Both the position numbers and the translations under genes were made by a program. Of a stretch of 64,000 bases of DNA, positions 53,672 to 62,371 are shown one piece after another; within the stretch, counting starts at the first letter, position 1; each line of letters opens with the position of its first letter. The stretch spans positions 620,001 to 684,000 of the forward strand of contig NZ_QPKJ02000001.1 in NCBI RefSeq assembly GCF_003344625.1, in the 5' to 3' direction. A model generated the notes under the pieces. It had not been told where the DNA came from. It did no database searches and worked only from the letters and a program-made list of their open reading frames with translations. Source of the stretch: Solirubrobacter deserti (GTDB lineage: Bacteria; Actinomycetota; Thermoleophilia; Solirubrobacterales; Solirubrobacteraceae).

Positions 53672-56128
53672 GTGGCCGAGTCACCCTCACCCGCCCTGCC
53701 CGGGGGCGTCCAGTGGCTGCCCGCCATCGGCGGCGCCCACCTCCTGCGCGCCGAGCTCGGCCCGGGTGAACCACCCACGCTGATCCTCCAGTCCACCCGC
53801 GGGCCCGAGACCCGCATCGCACCCGGCCCACAGACCCGCTTCTCCCGCACGGCCGACTTCCTCGTGCCCGCCGGCCTCCGTTGGTCGCTCGCCGTCCTGG
53901 CCTGGCCCGACGGCACCCGCGCCGTCCTCCCGGACCCACCCGCGGGCCGCGCCGAAGTCATCCGCCTGGACTCGCGCCGCGCCGCCTCGCCGGCGCCGCC
54001 ACCCGAAGCCGCGACCGAGCCCGCCCAAGCTTCCCCGCTCCCGCACCCGGTGGCGCCGGCCGACCCGCCGGCTCGTCCGGCCGGCGAAGTGGCGCCCACG
54101 CCGGCCGACGCTTCGCGTCCGCCCGCCCCGGCGGCCTCGTCCGGCCTCGCGGCGCCCACGCCGGCCGACGCTTCGCGTCCGCCCGCCCCGGCGGCCTCGT
54201 CCGGCCTCGCGGCGCCCACGCCGGCCGACGCTTCGCGTCCGCCCGCCCCGGCGGCCTCGTCCGGCCTCGCGGCGCCCACGCCGGCCGACTTCTCGGCTCG
54301 CCCCGCGGGTCTCGTCGCGGCCCGCGCTTGGAGCGCGCCCCCGGAGCCCGCCCGGCCGGCTCCGCTGCCTTGGACCGCGTCACCGTGGGAAGGGCCCGCG
54401 TCGGCCCCGGCCACGCCGGTCGATGCGCCCGAGGACGCGGGCCCGATGGGTGCCGCGGCTGAGGCCGACGGCTACGAGACCGCGCGGGCCGACCTCAAGG
54501 CGGACTTGTCGCGTGCGGTCGAAGCGCTCTCGCACGCACACCGGACCGAGCGCGCGGCCCACGACGCCGTCAAGGCGATCCTCTCCGGCGCCCGTGCCGA
54601 CCTGCAGGCGGAGCGCGCCGCCCGCGTGGCCGACCTGTCGGTCCTCGGCGCCCAGAGCGAGCTGCTCACCGTCCGCGCCGAGCTCGAACGCGCCCGCGAG
54701 GAGATCACGCACCTGCGCTCCGCGCTCGAGTCCGAACGCATAGCCCGCGCCGCCGCCGAAGCGGCACTCGGCTCGCCCGTCCCGCCGGGCGCCCTGACCG
54801 AGCTCGCGGCCCAGCAGGCCGCAGTGTCCGCCGGGGCCGGCCGCCGCGCGCTGGCCGACGCCGACCGCATGGTCGCCGCCCTCGAAGCCGCGGCCAGCAC
54901 CCTCCGGGCCGCCAAACCCGCGCCCTCGTCCGACCCGGACGAGGGGGTGAGGTCGGAAACCGTCCCTGAGGGCAAGATTGCGACCGCACCCTTCGCGGCG
55001 CCGCCGTCGGACGGACACACGGCGGTGGCCGCGTCGCCGGAACCGGCTGCGCCGCCCGACGACACCGCGCGGACGACGGCTGGGTCGCCGGCCCTTGTGG
55101 CGTCGCCCGCCGAGGCCGGCGGGACGACGGCCGGGTCGCCGGACCTTGCCGCGCCGCCGGATGCCGCCGCGCCCGCGCCCCCCGCGTCCGATCTTGCCGG
55201 GCCCCCCGACGCCGCCGCGCCCGCGCCCGCCGCCGCGCCCGATGTTGCCCCGCCCCCCGACGACGTCGCGCCCGCGCCTCTCGCCCCGCCCGACCTTGCC
55301 CCGCCCCCCGACGGCGTCGCGCCCGCGCGCGACCACCGTCCCGTGATCGTCACCTCCGCCGCCCGCCGCGCCGCGGCAGCGGCGCGGGCACCCCTCGACG
55401 CGCCCGCGCCCGGGCTCCGGCGCGCGTTGCTCGAGCTCGCGGCGGAGAACCCGCTCGCGGCCGCCGGGCTGATCGCCGGCCTGGTGCCCGCGCAGGGCGC
55501 GGTGCTCGCCGAGCCGCTCTCGTACGACTTGACCGTCCGCGGCCACGGGACGTTCGCCGTCACGATCGGCCACGGCGGAACCGAGGTCCAGCGCCTCACC
55601 AAGCGCCGGCCCCGCAAACAGGCCGCCTTCCATCTCGCGGGCGAGCCGCACGTGCTGGCGCAGCTGCTCACCGGGGACCGCAAGCGGCTCGGGCGGTTCA
55701 AGCCGAGCGCGCGGATCACGGGCCGTCGCAGGCGTGCCCGGCCGCCGCTGAAGGCGCTCGCCGAGTCCACGCTCAGCCTCGCGGAGGCCGTGAAGGCCGG
55801 CGCGCGGCTCGAGCCGGCGCAGGTCTACGCGGCGCTGCCGTACGCGGTCGCGCCCGAGTGGACTAAGGGTCACGTGTTCACGGTCGCGCAGGAGATCCGG
55901 GAGCTGGGTTCGCGGGCGTGGTACATCACGGCCCGCGACGGCGTCCGGTTGAGCGTCGTCGAGCACACCACCGGCGCAGCCGCCGACGCGACCGTGACGA
56001 TGTCACGCGCCGCGTTCGACCGGCTGCTGCAAGGCGAGCCGCCCGCGCCCGGTGACCTGCCGGTCGTCCGTGGCGACCGCGAGGCGGTCGCCACGCTCAA
56101 ACGCTGGACCGACCGGGCACGCGGCTAG
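53672..56128 (+). CDS. repeat-rich coiled-coil protein with duplicated SCP2-like C-terminal domain
   Basis: 818 residues, no signal peptide. An N-terminal beta domain (about 1-105) is followed by Pro/Ala-rich sequence with a 20-residue repeat (APTPADASRPPAPAASSGLA) at about 141-206. A coiled coil lies at about 268-366, then a second Pro/Ala-rich linker. A C-terminal part (577-818) holds two segments resembling SCP2 sterol-carrier folds: FAVTIGHGGTEVQRLT with HVLAQLLTGDRKRLGRFK, and WYITARDGVRLSVVE with MSRAAFDRLLQGE. SCP2 similarity is tentative. The GTG at 53672 has GAGGA upstream. It overlaps the convergent ABC permease by 4 bp. Confidence 0.65.
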   Translation: MAESPSPALPGGVQWLPAIGGAHLLRAELGPGEPPTLILQSTRGPETRIAPGPQTRFSRTADFLVPAGLRWSLAVLAWPDGTRAVLPDPPAGRAEVIRLDSRRAASPAPPPEAATEPAQASPLPHPVAPADPPARPAGEVAPTPADASRPPAPAASSGLAAPTPADASRPPAPAASSGLAAPTPADASRPPAPAASSGLAAPTPADFSARPAGLVAARAWSAPPEPARPAPLPWTASPWEGPASAPATPVDAPEDAGPMGAAAEADGYETARADLKADLSRAVEALSHAHRTERAAHDAVKAILSGARADLQAERAARVADLSVLGAQSELLTVRAELERAREEITHLRSALESERIARAAAEAALGSPVPPGALTELAAQQAAVSAGAGRRALADADRMVAALEAAASTLRAAKPAPSSDPDEGVRSETVPEGKIATAPFAAPPSDGHTAVAASPEPAAPPDDTARTTAGSPALVASPAEAGGTTAGSPDLAAPPDAAAPAPPASDLAGPPDAAAPAPAAAPDVAPPPDDVAPAPLAPPDLAPPPDGVAPARDHRPVIVTSAARRAAAAARAPLDAPAPGLRRALLELAAENPLAAAGLIAGLVPAQGAVLAEPLSYDLTVRGHGTFAVTIGHGGTEVQRLTKRRPRKQAAFHLAGEPHVLAQLLTGDRKRLGRFKPSARITGRRRRARPPLKALAESTLSLAEAVKAGARLEPAQVYAALPYAVAPEWTKGHVFTVAQEIRELGSRAWYITARDGVRLSVVEHTTGAAADATVTMSRAAFDRLLQGEPPAPGDLPVVRGDREAVATLKRWTDRARG
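54091..54289 (+). repeat. 60-bp perfect tandem repeat, about 3.3 copies
   Basis: The 60-bp unit recurs without base change at 54091, 54151 and 54211 and then partially to 54289. It codes for the 20-residue repeat of the 818-residue protein. Perfect identity at DNA level indicates recent expansion. Confidence 0.95.
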
Positions 56129-56874
56129 CCCGCGTCGTCGCGCACCAGCCGCGCCCAGCCGCCGGCCAGCGCCCCCACCGCCCAGACGAGCATCAGCACG
56201 ACCGACCCGCGCTCGGTCAGTCCGCGCCCGCTCGGCTCCTCCGTCAGCAGGAAGATCGCGCTCGTCCCGGGCAGCACGTCGGCGATCTCGGTCAGCCACT
56301 CGTAGCCGAACTGCGGCAGCAACGCCGGCAGCACGAGCAGCAGCAGGAACACGCCCACAAGCCCGCCCGCCGTGCTGCGCAGCAGAAAGCCGAGCCCGAC
56401 CGACAGCAGCGTCCCCGCGAGCAGCACGAAGGCGACCGTCCCGAGCACGCCTGCACCCTCCAGGTCGAGGATCGGCCGGGCGGCGACCCAGCCGACCAGC
56501 CCGCAGGTGAACGCGAACGCCACGCCGAGCACCGTCGCCACGGCCGTCGTCACGACCACCCGCGCCCAGAAGAGCACGGACCGCCGCGGGGTCCACTGCA
56601 ACGTCGGCACGATCCCGCCGGTCGCGTACTCGGCCGTCACCGCCGTCACGGCGACCGCCAGCAGCGCGAACTGCGCCGGCAGCACGACGATCGGCGCGAT
56701 GCCCCAGGCCGGGTCGCCGACGGGTGGATCGGGCTGCCCCGCCGTCGACACGCCCGCCATCAAGGCGATCCCGTGCATCATCGCCCACGCGGCCGCAAGG
56801 AACCACCAGGTCGACCGCACGCTCCACAGGCGCGTCCACTCGGCCGCGCACGTGCGCGCGAACAGCTCACCCAT
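56125..56874 (-). CDS. ABC transporter permease (ABC-2-like)
   Basis: 249 residues with about six membrane helices, for example WWFLAAAWAMMHGIALMAGV, VVLPAQFALLAVAVTAVTAE, VATVLGVAFAFTCGLVGWVA, LLAGTLLSVGLGFLLRS, GVFLLLLVLPALLPQF and VVLMLVWAVGALAGGW. The motif AEYATGGIVPTLQWTPRR between helices 2 and 3 is typical of the ABC-2 permeases that pair with a CcmA-type ATPase. It overlaps the ATPase gene by 8 bp. Cargo unknown. Confidence 0.9.
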   Translation of the reverse strand: MGELFARTCAAEWTRLWSVRSTWWFLAAAWAMMHGIALMAGVSTAGQPDPPVGDPAWGIAPIVVLPAQFALLAVAVTAVTAEYATGGIVPTLQWTPRRSVLFWARVVVTTAVATVLGVAFAFTCGLVGWVAARPILDLEGAGVLGTVAFVLLAGTLLSVGLGFLLRSTAGGLVGVFLLLLVLPALLPQFGYEWLTEIADVLPGTSAIFLLTEEPSGRGLTERGSVVLMLVWAVGALAGGWARLVRDDAG

Positions 56875-57769
56875 GGCCGGCGAACTCCACCGCGTCCCCG
56901 GTCAGCGCCAGGTACGCCTCCTCGAGCGACTGCTCGAGCTCCGACAGATGGTGCAGCGGCACTCCGGCCGCGTGCGCCAGCGCCCCGACCTCCGCGCTGC
57001 TGCTCTCGGACACGTGCAGCTCGTCGACCCCGGCCCGCGCGACGCGGTGCCCCCGCAGCGCCTCGAGCAGGGCATCCGCCTCCGGCGTGCGCACGCGCAC
57101 CACGCGCGCGCCGAGCCCGCGCATCAGCTCGCCCGTCGTCGTGTCCGCGATCAGCCGCCCGCGCCCGATCACCACCACGCGGTCCGCCGTCTGCTGGACC
57201 TCGCTCATCAGATGGCTGCTCACGAGCACCGTGCGCCCCTCGTCCGCCAGCGACCGCAGCAGCCCGCGAATCCAGCGCACGCCGTCCAGGTCCAGCCCGT
57301 TGATCGGCTCGTCGAACAGCAGCACGCCCGGGTCCCCGAGCAGCGCGCCCGCGATTCCGAGCCGCTGCTTCATCCCGAGCGAGTAGCCCTTGATCCGCCG
57401 CCGCGCTGCGCGCTCGAGCCCGACCTGCGCGAGCACCTCGTCGACCCGCGCCGTCGGGATCCCGTTCGTCCGCGCCGCCACGCGCAGGTGCGCGCGCCCG
57501 GTCCGCCCGGGATGCACCGCGCCGGGATCGAGCAGCGCGCCCACCTCCCGCAACGGCGCCCGCAGCTCCGCGAACGCACGCCCGTTGACCCGTGCGCTGC
57601 CCGCGGTCGGCCGGTCGAGCCCGAGCACCATCCGCATCGTCGTGGACTTCCCGGCGCCGTTGGGCCCGAGGAACCCGGTGACCGTGCCCGGGAGCACGTC
57701 GAAGCTCAGATCATCGACGGCCACCACGTCGCCGTAGCGGCGCGTCAACCCGCGTACCTCGATCGTCAT
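56867..57769 (-). CDS. ABC transporter ATP-binding protein
   Basis: 300 residues. Walker A GPNGAGKST, Q-loop region replaced by a Leu-rich REVGALLDPGAVHPG, signature YSLGMKQRLGIAGALLG, Walker B LLFDEPINGLDLDG and switch HLMSEV are all present. The C-terminal 80 residues (LGARVVRVRTPEADALLEAL and following) are the extension of CcmA/DrrA-type exporters. It overlaps the permease gene and drives that exporter, possibly for a lipid, antibiotic or peptide. Confidence 0.93.
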   Translation of the reverse strand: MTIEVRGLTRRYGDVVAVDDLSFDVLPGTVTGFLGPNGAGKSTTMRMVLGLDRPTAGSARVNGRAFAELRAPLREVGALLDPGAVHPGRTGRAHLRVAARTNGIPTARVDEVLAQVGLERAARRRIKGYSLGMKQRLGIAGALLGDPGVLLFDEPINGLDLDGVRWIRGLLRSLADEGRTVLVSSHLMSEVQQTADRVVVIGRGRLIADTTTGELMRGLGARVVRVRTPEADALLEALRGHRVARAGVDELHVSESSSAEVGALAHAAGVPLHHLSELEQSLEEAYLALTGDAVEFAGHG

Positions 57770-57811
57770 GCCTCCAGAGCACCGCGGCGCCCCCGAAAGG
57801 TGACAACGACG

Positions 57812-58468
57812 CTAGGCGCCGTGCGTGACCGCGAGCGCGCGGGACTCGCCCCGCCGCAGGTGGTCGAGCAGCGCGGCGCGCGCGGACGGCGGCGGCGCGT
57901 AGATGAGCGCGTCCATCAGCCCGGCATGGTCGGCGGCGAGCTCGTCCAAGTCGGAGGCGACGCGCTCGGCGACGGCGAGCACGATCCGCAGCTCCCGCAG
58001 CGCGGCCTCGGCGGTCGTGCGCAGCCGGCGCGACCCGGCGGAGGCGACGATCGCCAGGTGGAACGCGGCGTCGGCGGCCACCGCGGCGCGCGCGTTGCCG
58101 GACTTGGCCGCGTCGGTCATCGACGTCAGCGCGGCCTGCAGCCACACGTCGTCGGCGGGCCGCCGGCGCACCATCGCCTCCAGCCCCGCCAGCTCGAGCG
58201 TCCGCCGTGTCGCGTAGAGGTCGCGTACGTCCTCGACCGACAGTCGCACGACCTCGAGCCCGCGGTGCAGCGAGTGCACGAGCAACCCTTCGCGCTCCAG
58301 CCGCCCGAGCGCCGCCCGCGCCTGGTCGCGCGGGACGCCCAGCCGCGTCTGCACCTCGCTGTCGGACACGGCCGTGCCCGGGGGATAGGACCCGCCGAGG
58401 ATCTCGTCGCGCAGGGACTCGGCGACCGTGTCGGCGACCGTGAAGCGCTCGAGCGGGACGAGCGTCAC
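57812..58468 (-). CDS. GntR-family (FCD) transcriptional regulator
   Basis: 218 residues from a GTG at 58468. The winged helix reads VADTVAESLRDEILGGSYPP, SEVQTRLGVPRDQARAALGR and LEREGLLVHSLHRGLEVV. The FCD helical domain contains ADAAFHLAIVASAGSRRL and ADHAGLMDALI with typical metal/ligand residues. The long open frame upstream of 58468 is not coding. It is transcribed towards the ABC genes, 42 bp away, and may control them. A 16-bp perfect palindrome at 58522-58537 lies 54 bp before its start. Confidence 0.88.
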   Translation of the reverse strand: MTLVPLERFTVADTVAESLRDEILGGSYPPGTAVSDSEVQTRLGVPRDQARAALGRLEREGLLVHSLHRGLEVVRLSVEDVRDLYATRRTLELAGLEAMVRRRPADDVWLQAALTSMTDAAKSGNARAAVAADAAFHLAIVASAGSRRLRTTAEAALRELRIVLAVAERVASDLDELAADHAGLMDALIYAPPPSARAALLDHLRRGESRALAVTHGA

Positions 58469-58852
58469 GCCGAATACCCCAAACCGGTGAGTCCTTGTGC
58501 GGACACTGCGCCCGCGTAAGAGGTCCGTGCACGGACCAGGCGGTCCTCTCGCCCAGCGAAGGGCAACCCGGCATGTGGCTGCCCCGCGTTGAACGTTTGC
58601 CACGGGGCGCGGACGACCTGTTCCTGCATTGACACGATGCTCTGAGGATCGCGTGGAACTGTCAAGCAACACAGTGTCAACGGACGAACGTCCGAACGGT
58701 CCGGGACGTCGAACACCCGGACTTCCGTTCAGTTTGGGCAGCACGCGGACAAGCCCGCGCGGCGGTCAACCCGGGAGGACGCTCGGCAATCCGCCCACGT
58801 TCCGCAGCGCGCGCCGATTCGGTCCGAAGCGTCACCTAGTGTTCCCTCCCCG
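58469..58852. other. 384-bp gene-free divergent region between gntR and dnaE
   Basis: No convincing gene. It holds a 16-bp palindrome at 58522-58537, a TTGACA at about 58629-58634 without a good -10, several TGTCAA repeats around 58665-58680, and a weak TAGTGT (58837-58842) that may be the -10 of dnaE. Short frames here are not supported. Confidence 0.6.
58522..58537. promoter_or_regulatory. 16-bp perfect palindrome upstream of GntR gene
   Basis: GGTCCGTGCACGGACC. The position 54 bp before the gntR start and the perfect symmetry suggest an autoregulatory operator. Confidence 0.5.
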
Positions 58853-61800
58853 ATGAGCTCCCCGACGGTCGCGCACCTCCACGTCCACTCCGAGTACTCG
58901 CTCCTCGACGGAGCCTGCAACATCGACAAGCTGGCCGAGCGCGCCGCGGCCTATGACCAGCCGGCCATCGGGCTGACCGACCACGGCGTCATGAACGGCG
59001 CCGTCGAGCTCTACAAGGCGGCCAAGAAGCACGGGGTCAAGCCGCTGCTGGGCCTCGAGGCCTACTTCGTGGACGACCGCACGGTGCGAGACCGCAAGGT
59101 CGAGCGCAACCACCTGACGCTGCTGGCGGCGACCAACGAGGGCTTCAAGAACCTCACGACGCTGTCCTCGAAGGGCTTCCTCGAGGGCCTGCACCGCGGC
59201 AAGCCGGGCGTGGATCTCGAGCTGCTGTCCCAGCACGCCGAGGGCGTCATCTGCCTCACGGGCTGCCTGGCCTCGCGCACGAGCCAGCGGATCATGGACA
59301 ACCGCCTCGACGAGGCGCGCGAGCACCTGGACCAGCTGATCCAGATCTTCGGCCCCGAGGACGTCTATCTCGAGGTCCAGAAGAACGGGTTGACCGAGCA
59401 GGAGCAGGTCAACGAGGCGATGCGCTCCTTCCAGCAGGACACGGGCCGTCCGTTCGTCGGCACCGCGGACGTCCACTACCTGCGCAAGGAGGACTTCCGG
59501 AACCACGCGGCGCTGCTGTGCGTGCAGACCAAGTCCACGCTCGCGGCGCCGAAGATGTCGTTCTCCACCAACGAGTTCTATTTGAAGTCGACGGAGGAGA
59601 TGGCGCAGTCGTTCGCCGACTTCCCCGGGGCGCTGGAGTCCACGATCGAGATCGCCGAGCGCTGCGACGTCGAGATCGCGCTCGGCGGCCAGCTGATCCC
59701 GCGCTACGACTGCCCGGACGGCCTGTCGGAGAAGGAGTACCTGCGCAGCCTCGTCGAGGCCGGCATGCGCGAGCGCTACGGGGACCCGATCCCCGCGCAC
59801 GCCGTCGAGCGCATGGAGATGGAGCTCGGCGTCATCGACAAGATGGGCTTCAACGCCTACTTCCTGATCGTCTGGGACTTCGTCAACTGGGCCAAGCGCA
59901 ACGGCGTCGCCGTCGGCCCGGGCCGTGGCTCGGCTGCGGGCTCGATCATCGCCTATAGCCTGCGGATCACGGACGTGGACCCGCTCGCGTACGACCTGCT
60001 GTTCGAGCGCTTCCTGAACGCCGAGCGCGTGTCGATGCCGGATATCGACATCGACTTCTCGGTGCGCGGGCGCGAGCGCGTGATGGCGTACGTCAAGGAG
60101 AAGTACGGCGCCGATCGCGTCGCGCAGATCATCACCTTCGGCCGGATGTTCCCGCGCGCGGCCACCAAGGACGCTGCGCGCGTGCTCGGGCACGACTACG
60201 GCGTGGGCGACAAGCTCTCCAAGCTGATCCCGGACCCGATCATGGGTCGCGCGCCGAGCTTCCAGGAGTGCTTGGAGCCGGGCCAGGATCTGGCCAACGA
60301 GGTCGCCAAGGACCCGGTGGCCGCGCAGATCGTCGAGGTCGCCCAGGGCCTGGAGGGCATCGTCCGCAACTCCTCGATCCACGCGGCCGCGGTCGTGATC
60401 TCCGACCGCAGCCTCACGGACATCGTGCCGCTGCAGCTCGCGGACGCGAACTCCACCGACGAGGACGGCAACAAGGTCTACCGGACGGTGACCCAGTTCA
60501 GCATGAAGCCGATCGAGGAGATCGGCCTGCTGAAGATGGACTTCCTGGGCCTGCGCAACCTCGACGTCATCGAGGACGCGCTGGACATCATCGAGCGCTC
60601 CACAGGCGTGCGGCCGGACATCGCGGCGATCCCGCTCGACGACGCGCGAACGTACGAGATGATGGCCCGCGGCGACTCGGTCGGCGTGTTCCAGTTTGAA
60701 TCCGAGGGCATGCGCGAGTCCCTGCGCAAGGTCAACCCGACCGAGTTCGAGGACCTCGTCGCGCTCGTGGCGCTCTACCGCCCGGGCGCCATGGACCAGA
60801 TCCCGGCGTACGCGCGCGGCAAGCGCAACCCGGAGACGATCCAGTACATCGACGACCGCCTGGTGCCGATCACGGAGTCCACCAAGGGCGTGATCCTCTA
60901 CCAGGAGCAGGCGATGCAGATCGCCAAGCAGCTGGCGGGGTTCTCGGGCCCGAAGGCGGACGATCTCCGCAAGGCGATCGGCAAGAAGAACCGCAAGGCG
61001 ATGGCCGAGCTGCAGCCGCTGTTCGTGGAGGGCTGCCGGGCCAACGGCGTGGCGCCGGACGTGATCGAGTCGCTGTGGGCGACCAACGAGAAGTCCGCCG
61101 ACTACTCGTTCAACAAGTCGCACGCGGCCTGCTACGCGCTGATCTCCTACCGCACGGCGTGGCTGAAGGCCAACTACCCGGCCGAGTACATGGCGGCGCT
61201 GATCTCGTCGGTCATGGACACGAAGGACAAGGTCCCGTTCTTCGTCAACCAGGCCGAGCAGATGGGGATCGAGATCCTGCCGCCGGACGTGAACCTGTCC
61301 GACCACGAGTTCATGGTGGTCGACGGCAACATCCGCTTCGGCCTGGACGCCGTCAAGGGCGTCGGCTACGCCGCGGTCGAGGCGATCAAGGTCGCGCGCG
61401 AGGACGGCCCGTTCACGTCACTGTGGGACTTCTGCGAGCGCGTGGACGGCCGGGTCGTCAACAAGCGCTCGATCGAAGCGCTGATCAAGTGCGGCGCGTT
61501 CAACTCCACGGGGGCGACGCGCCGCGGCATGCTCGAAGTCCTGGACGCGGCCCAGCAGGCCGGCCAGCGCGCCCAGCAGGACGCGCAGATGGGCCAGGGC
61601 TCGATCTTCGACCTGTTCGACATGGGCGGCGGGAGCGACGCGCCGGCCGCGGCCCCGAGCCACCCGCCAGTCCCGACCCACGAGTACGAGCGCAACGAGC
61701 TGCTGTCGATGGAGAAGGAGTCGATCGGCGTCTTCATCTCCGAGCACCCGCTCAAGCGCGTGAGCGAGGCACTGCAGGTCAAGACGGACTGCACGATCGC

Positions 61801-62371
61801 CGAGCTCGTCAACCAGCGCGACGGCGAGTGGCGGCGCGTCGGCGGCATGATCACCGAGCACAAGAAGATCCGCACCCGCTCGGGCAAGATGATGATGTTC
61901 GCGACGCTCGGCGACCTCGAGGGCGCGGTCGAGATCGTGGTCTTCGACGAGGTGATGGCCTCGATCGAGGAGCTGATCGCGGCGGACGCGACGATGCTCG
62001 TCAAGGGCAAGGTCGAGCAGAAGGAGCAGGGCAAGGTCTCCCTCGTGGTCTCCTCGGTCGAGAAGTTCGACCCGAGCGACGCCGAGATCGAGAAGGCGAA
62101 GGCCCAGCTGGCCAAGGTCGCGGCCACGGCGCCGAAGGCCCTCAAGCGCCGCGTGGACGCCTCCCAGCTCCCCGCGACGGTGATCGAGGACCTGCGCGAC
62201 CTGTTCGAGCGCTACCCGGGCGAGACCGAGTTCGTGCTCGAGATGCACACCCGCACGGGCCTGCGCCGGCTCAAGTTCGGTGCCGGCTACCGCGTCCAGG
62301 CGCGCGACGCCGGGCTGCGCGCCGAGCTCGACGACATCCTGGGCGCCGCCGCCGCGCCGGCCGCGGCCTAG
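58853..62371 (+). CDS. dnaE: DNA polymerase III alpha subunit
   Basis: 1172 residues, normal for DnaE1. PHP domain at the N-terminus (LHVHSEYSLLDGACN, GLTDHGVMNG), polymerase palm with GPGRGSAAGSIIAYSL and the catalytic MPDIDIDF (Asp 397, 399, 401), fingers and tandem helix-hairpin-helix around 790-860 (GLDAVKGVGYAAVEAIK), OB fold at about 1000-1080 (VGGMITEHKKIRTRSGKMMM) and a C-terminal tail. It is the replicative polymerase. The ATG lacks a ribosome site and sits about 5-10 bp past a weak -10, hinting at a short leader. The 3' end overlaps the convergent dioxygenase gene by 4 bp. Confidence 0.96.
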   Translation: MSSPTVAHLHVHSEYSLLDGACNIDKLAERAAAYDQPAIGLTDHGVMNGAVELYKAAKKHGVKPLLGLEAYFVDDRTVRDRKVERNHLTLLAATNEGFKNLTTLSSKGFLEGLHRGKPGVDLELLSQHAEGVICLTGCLASRTSQRIMDNRLDEAREHLDQLIQIFGPEDVYLEVQKNGLTEQEQVNEAMRSFQQDTGRPFVGTADVHYLRKEDFRNHAALLCVQTKSTLAAPKMSFSTNEFYLKSTEEMAQSFADFPGALESTIEIAERCDVEIALGGQLIPRYDCPDGLSEKEYLRSLVEAGMRERYGDPIPAHAVERMEMELGVIDKMGFNAYFLIVWDFVNWAKRNGVAVGPGRGSAAGSIIAYSLRITDVDPLAYDLLFERFLNAERVSMPDIDIDFSVRGRERVMAYVKEKYGADRVAQIITFGRMFPRAATKDAARVLGHDYGVGDKLSKLIPDPIMGRAPSFQECLEPGQDLANEVAKDPVAAQIVEVAQGLEGIVRNSSIHAAAVVISDRSLTDIVPLQLADANSTDEDGNKVYRTVTQFSMKPIEEIGLLKMDFLGLRNLDVIEDALDIIERSTGVRPDIAAIPLDDARTYEMMARGDSVGVFQFESEGMRESLRKVNPTEFEDLVALVALYRPGAMDQIPAYARGKRNPETIQYIDDRLVPITESTKGVILYQEQAMQIAKQLAGFSGPKADDLRKAIGKKNRKAMAELQPLFVEGCRANGVAPDVIESLWATNEKSADYSFNKSHAACYALISYRTAWLKANYPAEYMAALISSVMDTKDKVPFFVNQAEQMGIEILPPDVNLSDHEFMVVDGNIRFGLDAVKGVGYAAVEAIKVAREDGPFTSLWDFCERVDGRVVNKRSIEALIKCGAFNSTGATRRGMLEVLDAAQQAGQRAQQDAQMGQGSIFDLFDMGGGSDAPAAAPSHPPVPTHEYERNELLSMEKESIGVFISEHPLKRVSEALQVKTDCTIAELVNQRDGEWRRVGGMITEHKKIRTRSGKMMMFATLGDLEGAVEIVVFDEVMASIEELIAADATMLVKGKVEQKEQGKVSLVVSSVEKFDPSDAEIEKAKAQLAKVAATAPKALKRRVDASQLPATVIEDLRDLFERYPGETEFVLEMHTRTGLRRLKFGAGYRVQARDAGLRAELDDILGAAAAPAAA

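Noticed and set aside
54091..54289. 60-bp repeats considered as CRISPR or integration site repeats
   Set aside because: Perfect tandem units without spacers inside an intact coding frame; no recombinase or cas gene near.
58465..58716. 83-codon minus-strand frame in the gntR-dnaE gap
   Set aside because: No ribosome site, no domain, and it overlaps the probable regulatory palindrome.
58832..61306. Long antisense frame opposite dnaE (824 codons)
   Set aside because: Opposite a certain dnaE; composition is the usual high-GC shadow and no start or domain is evident.
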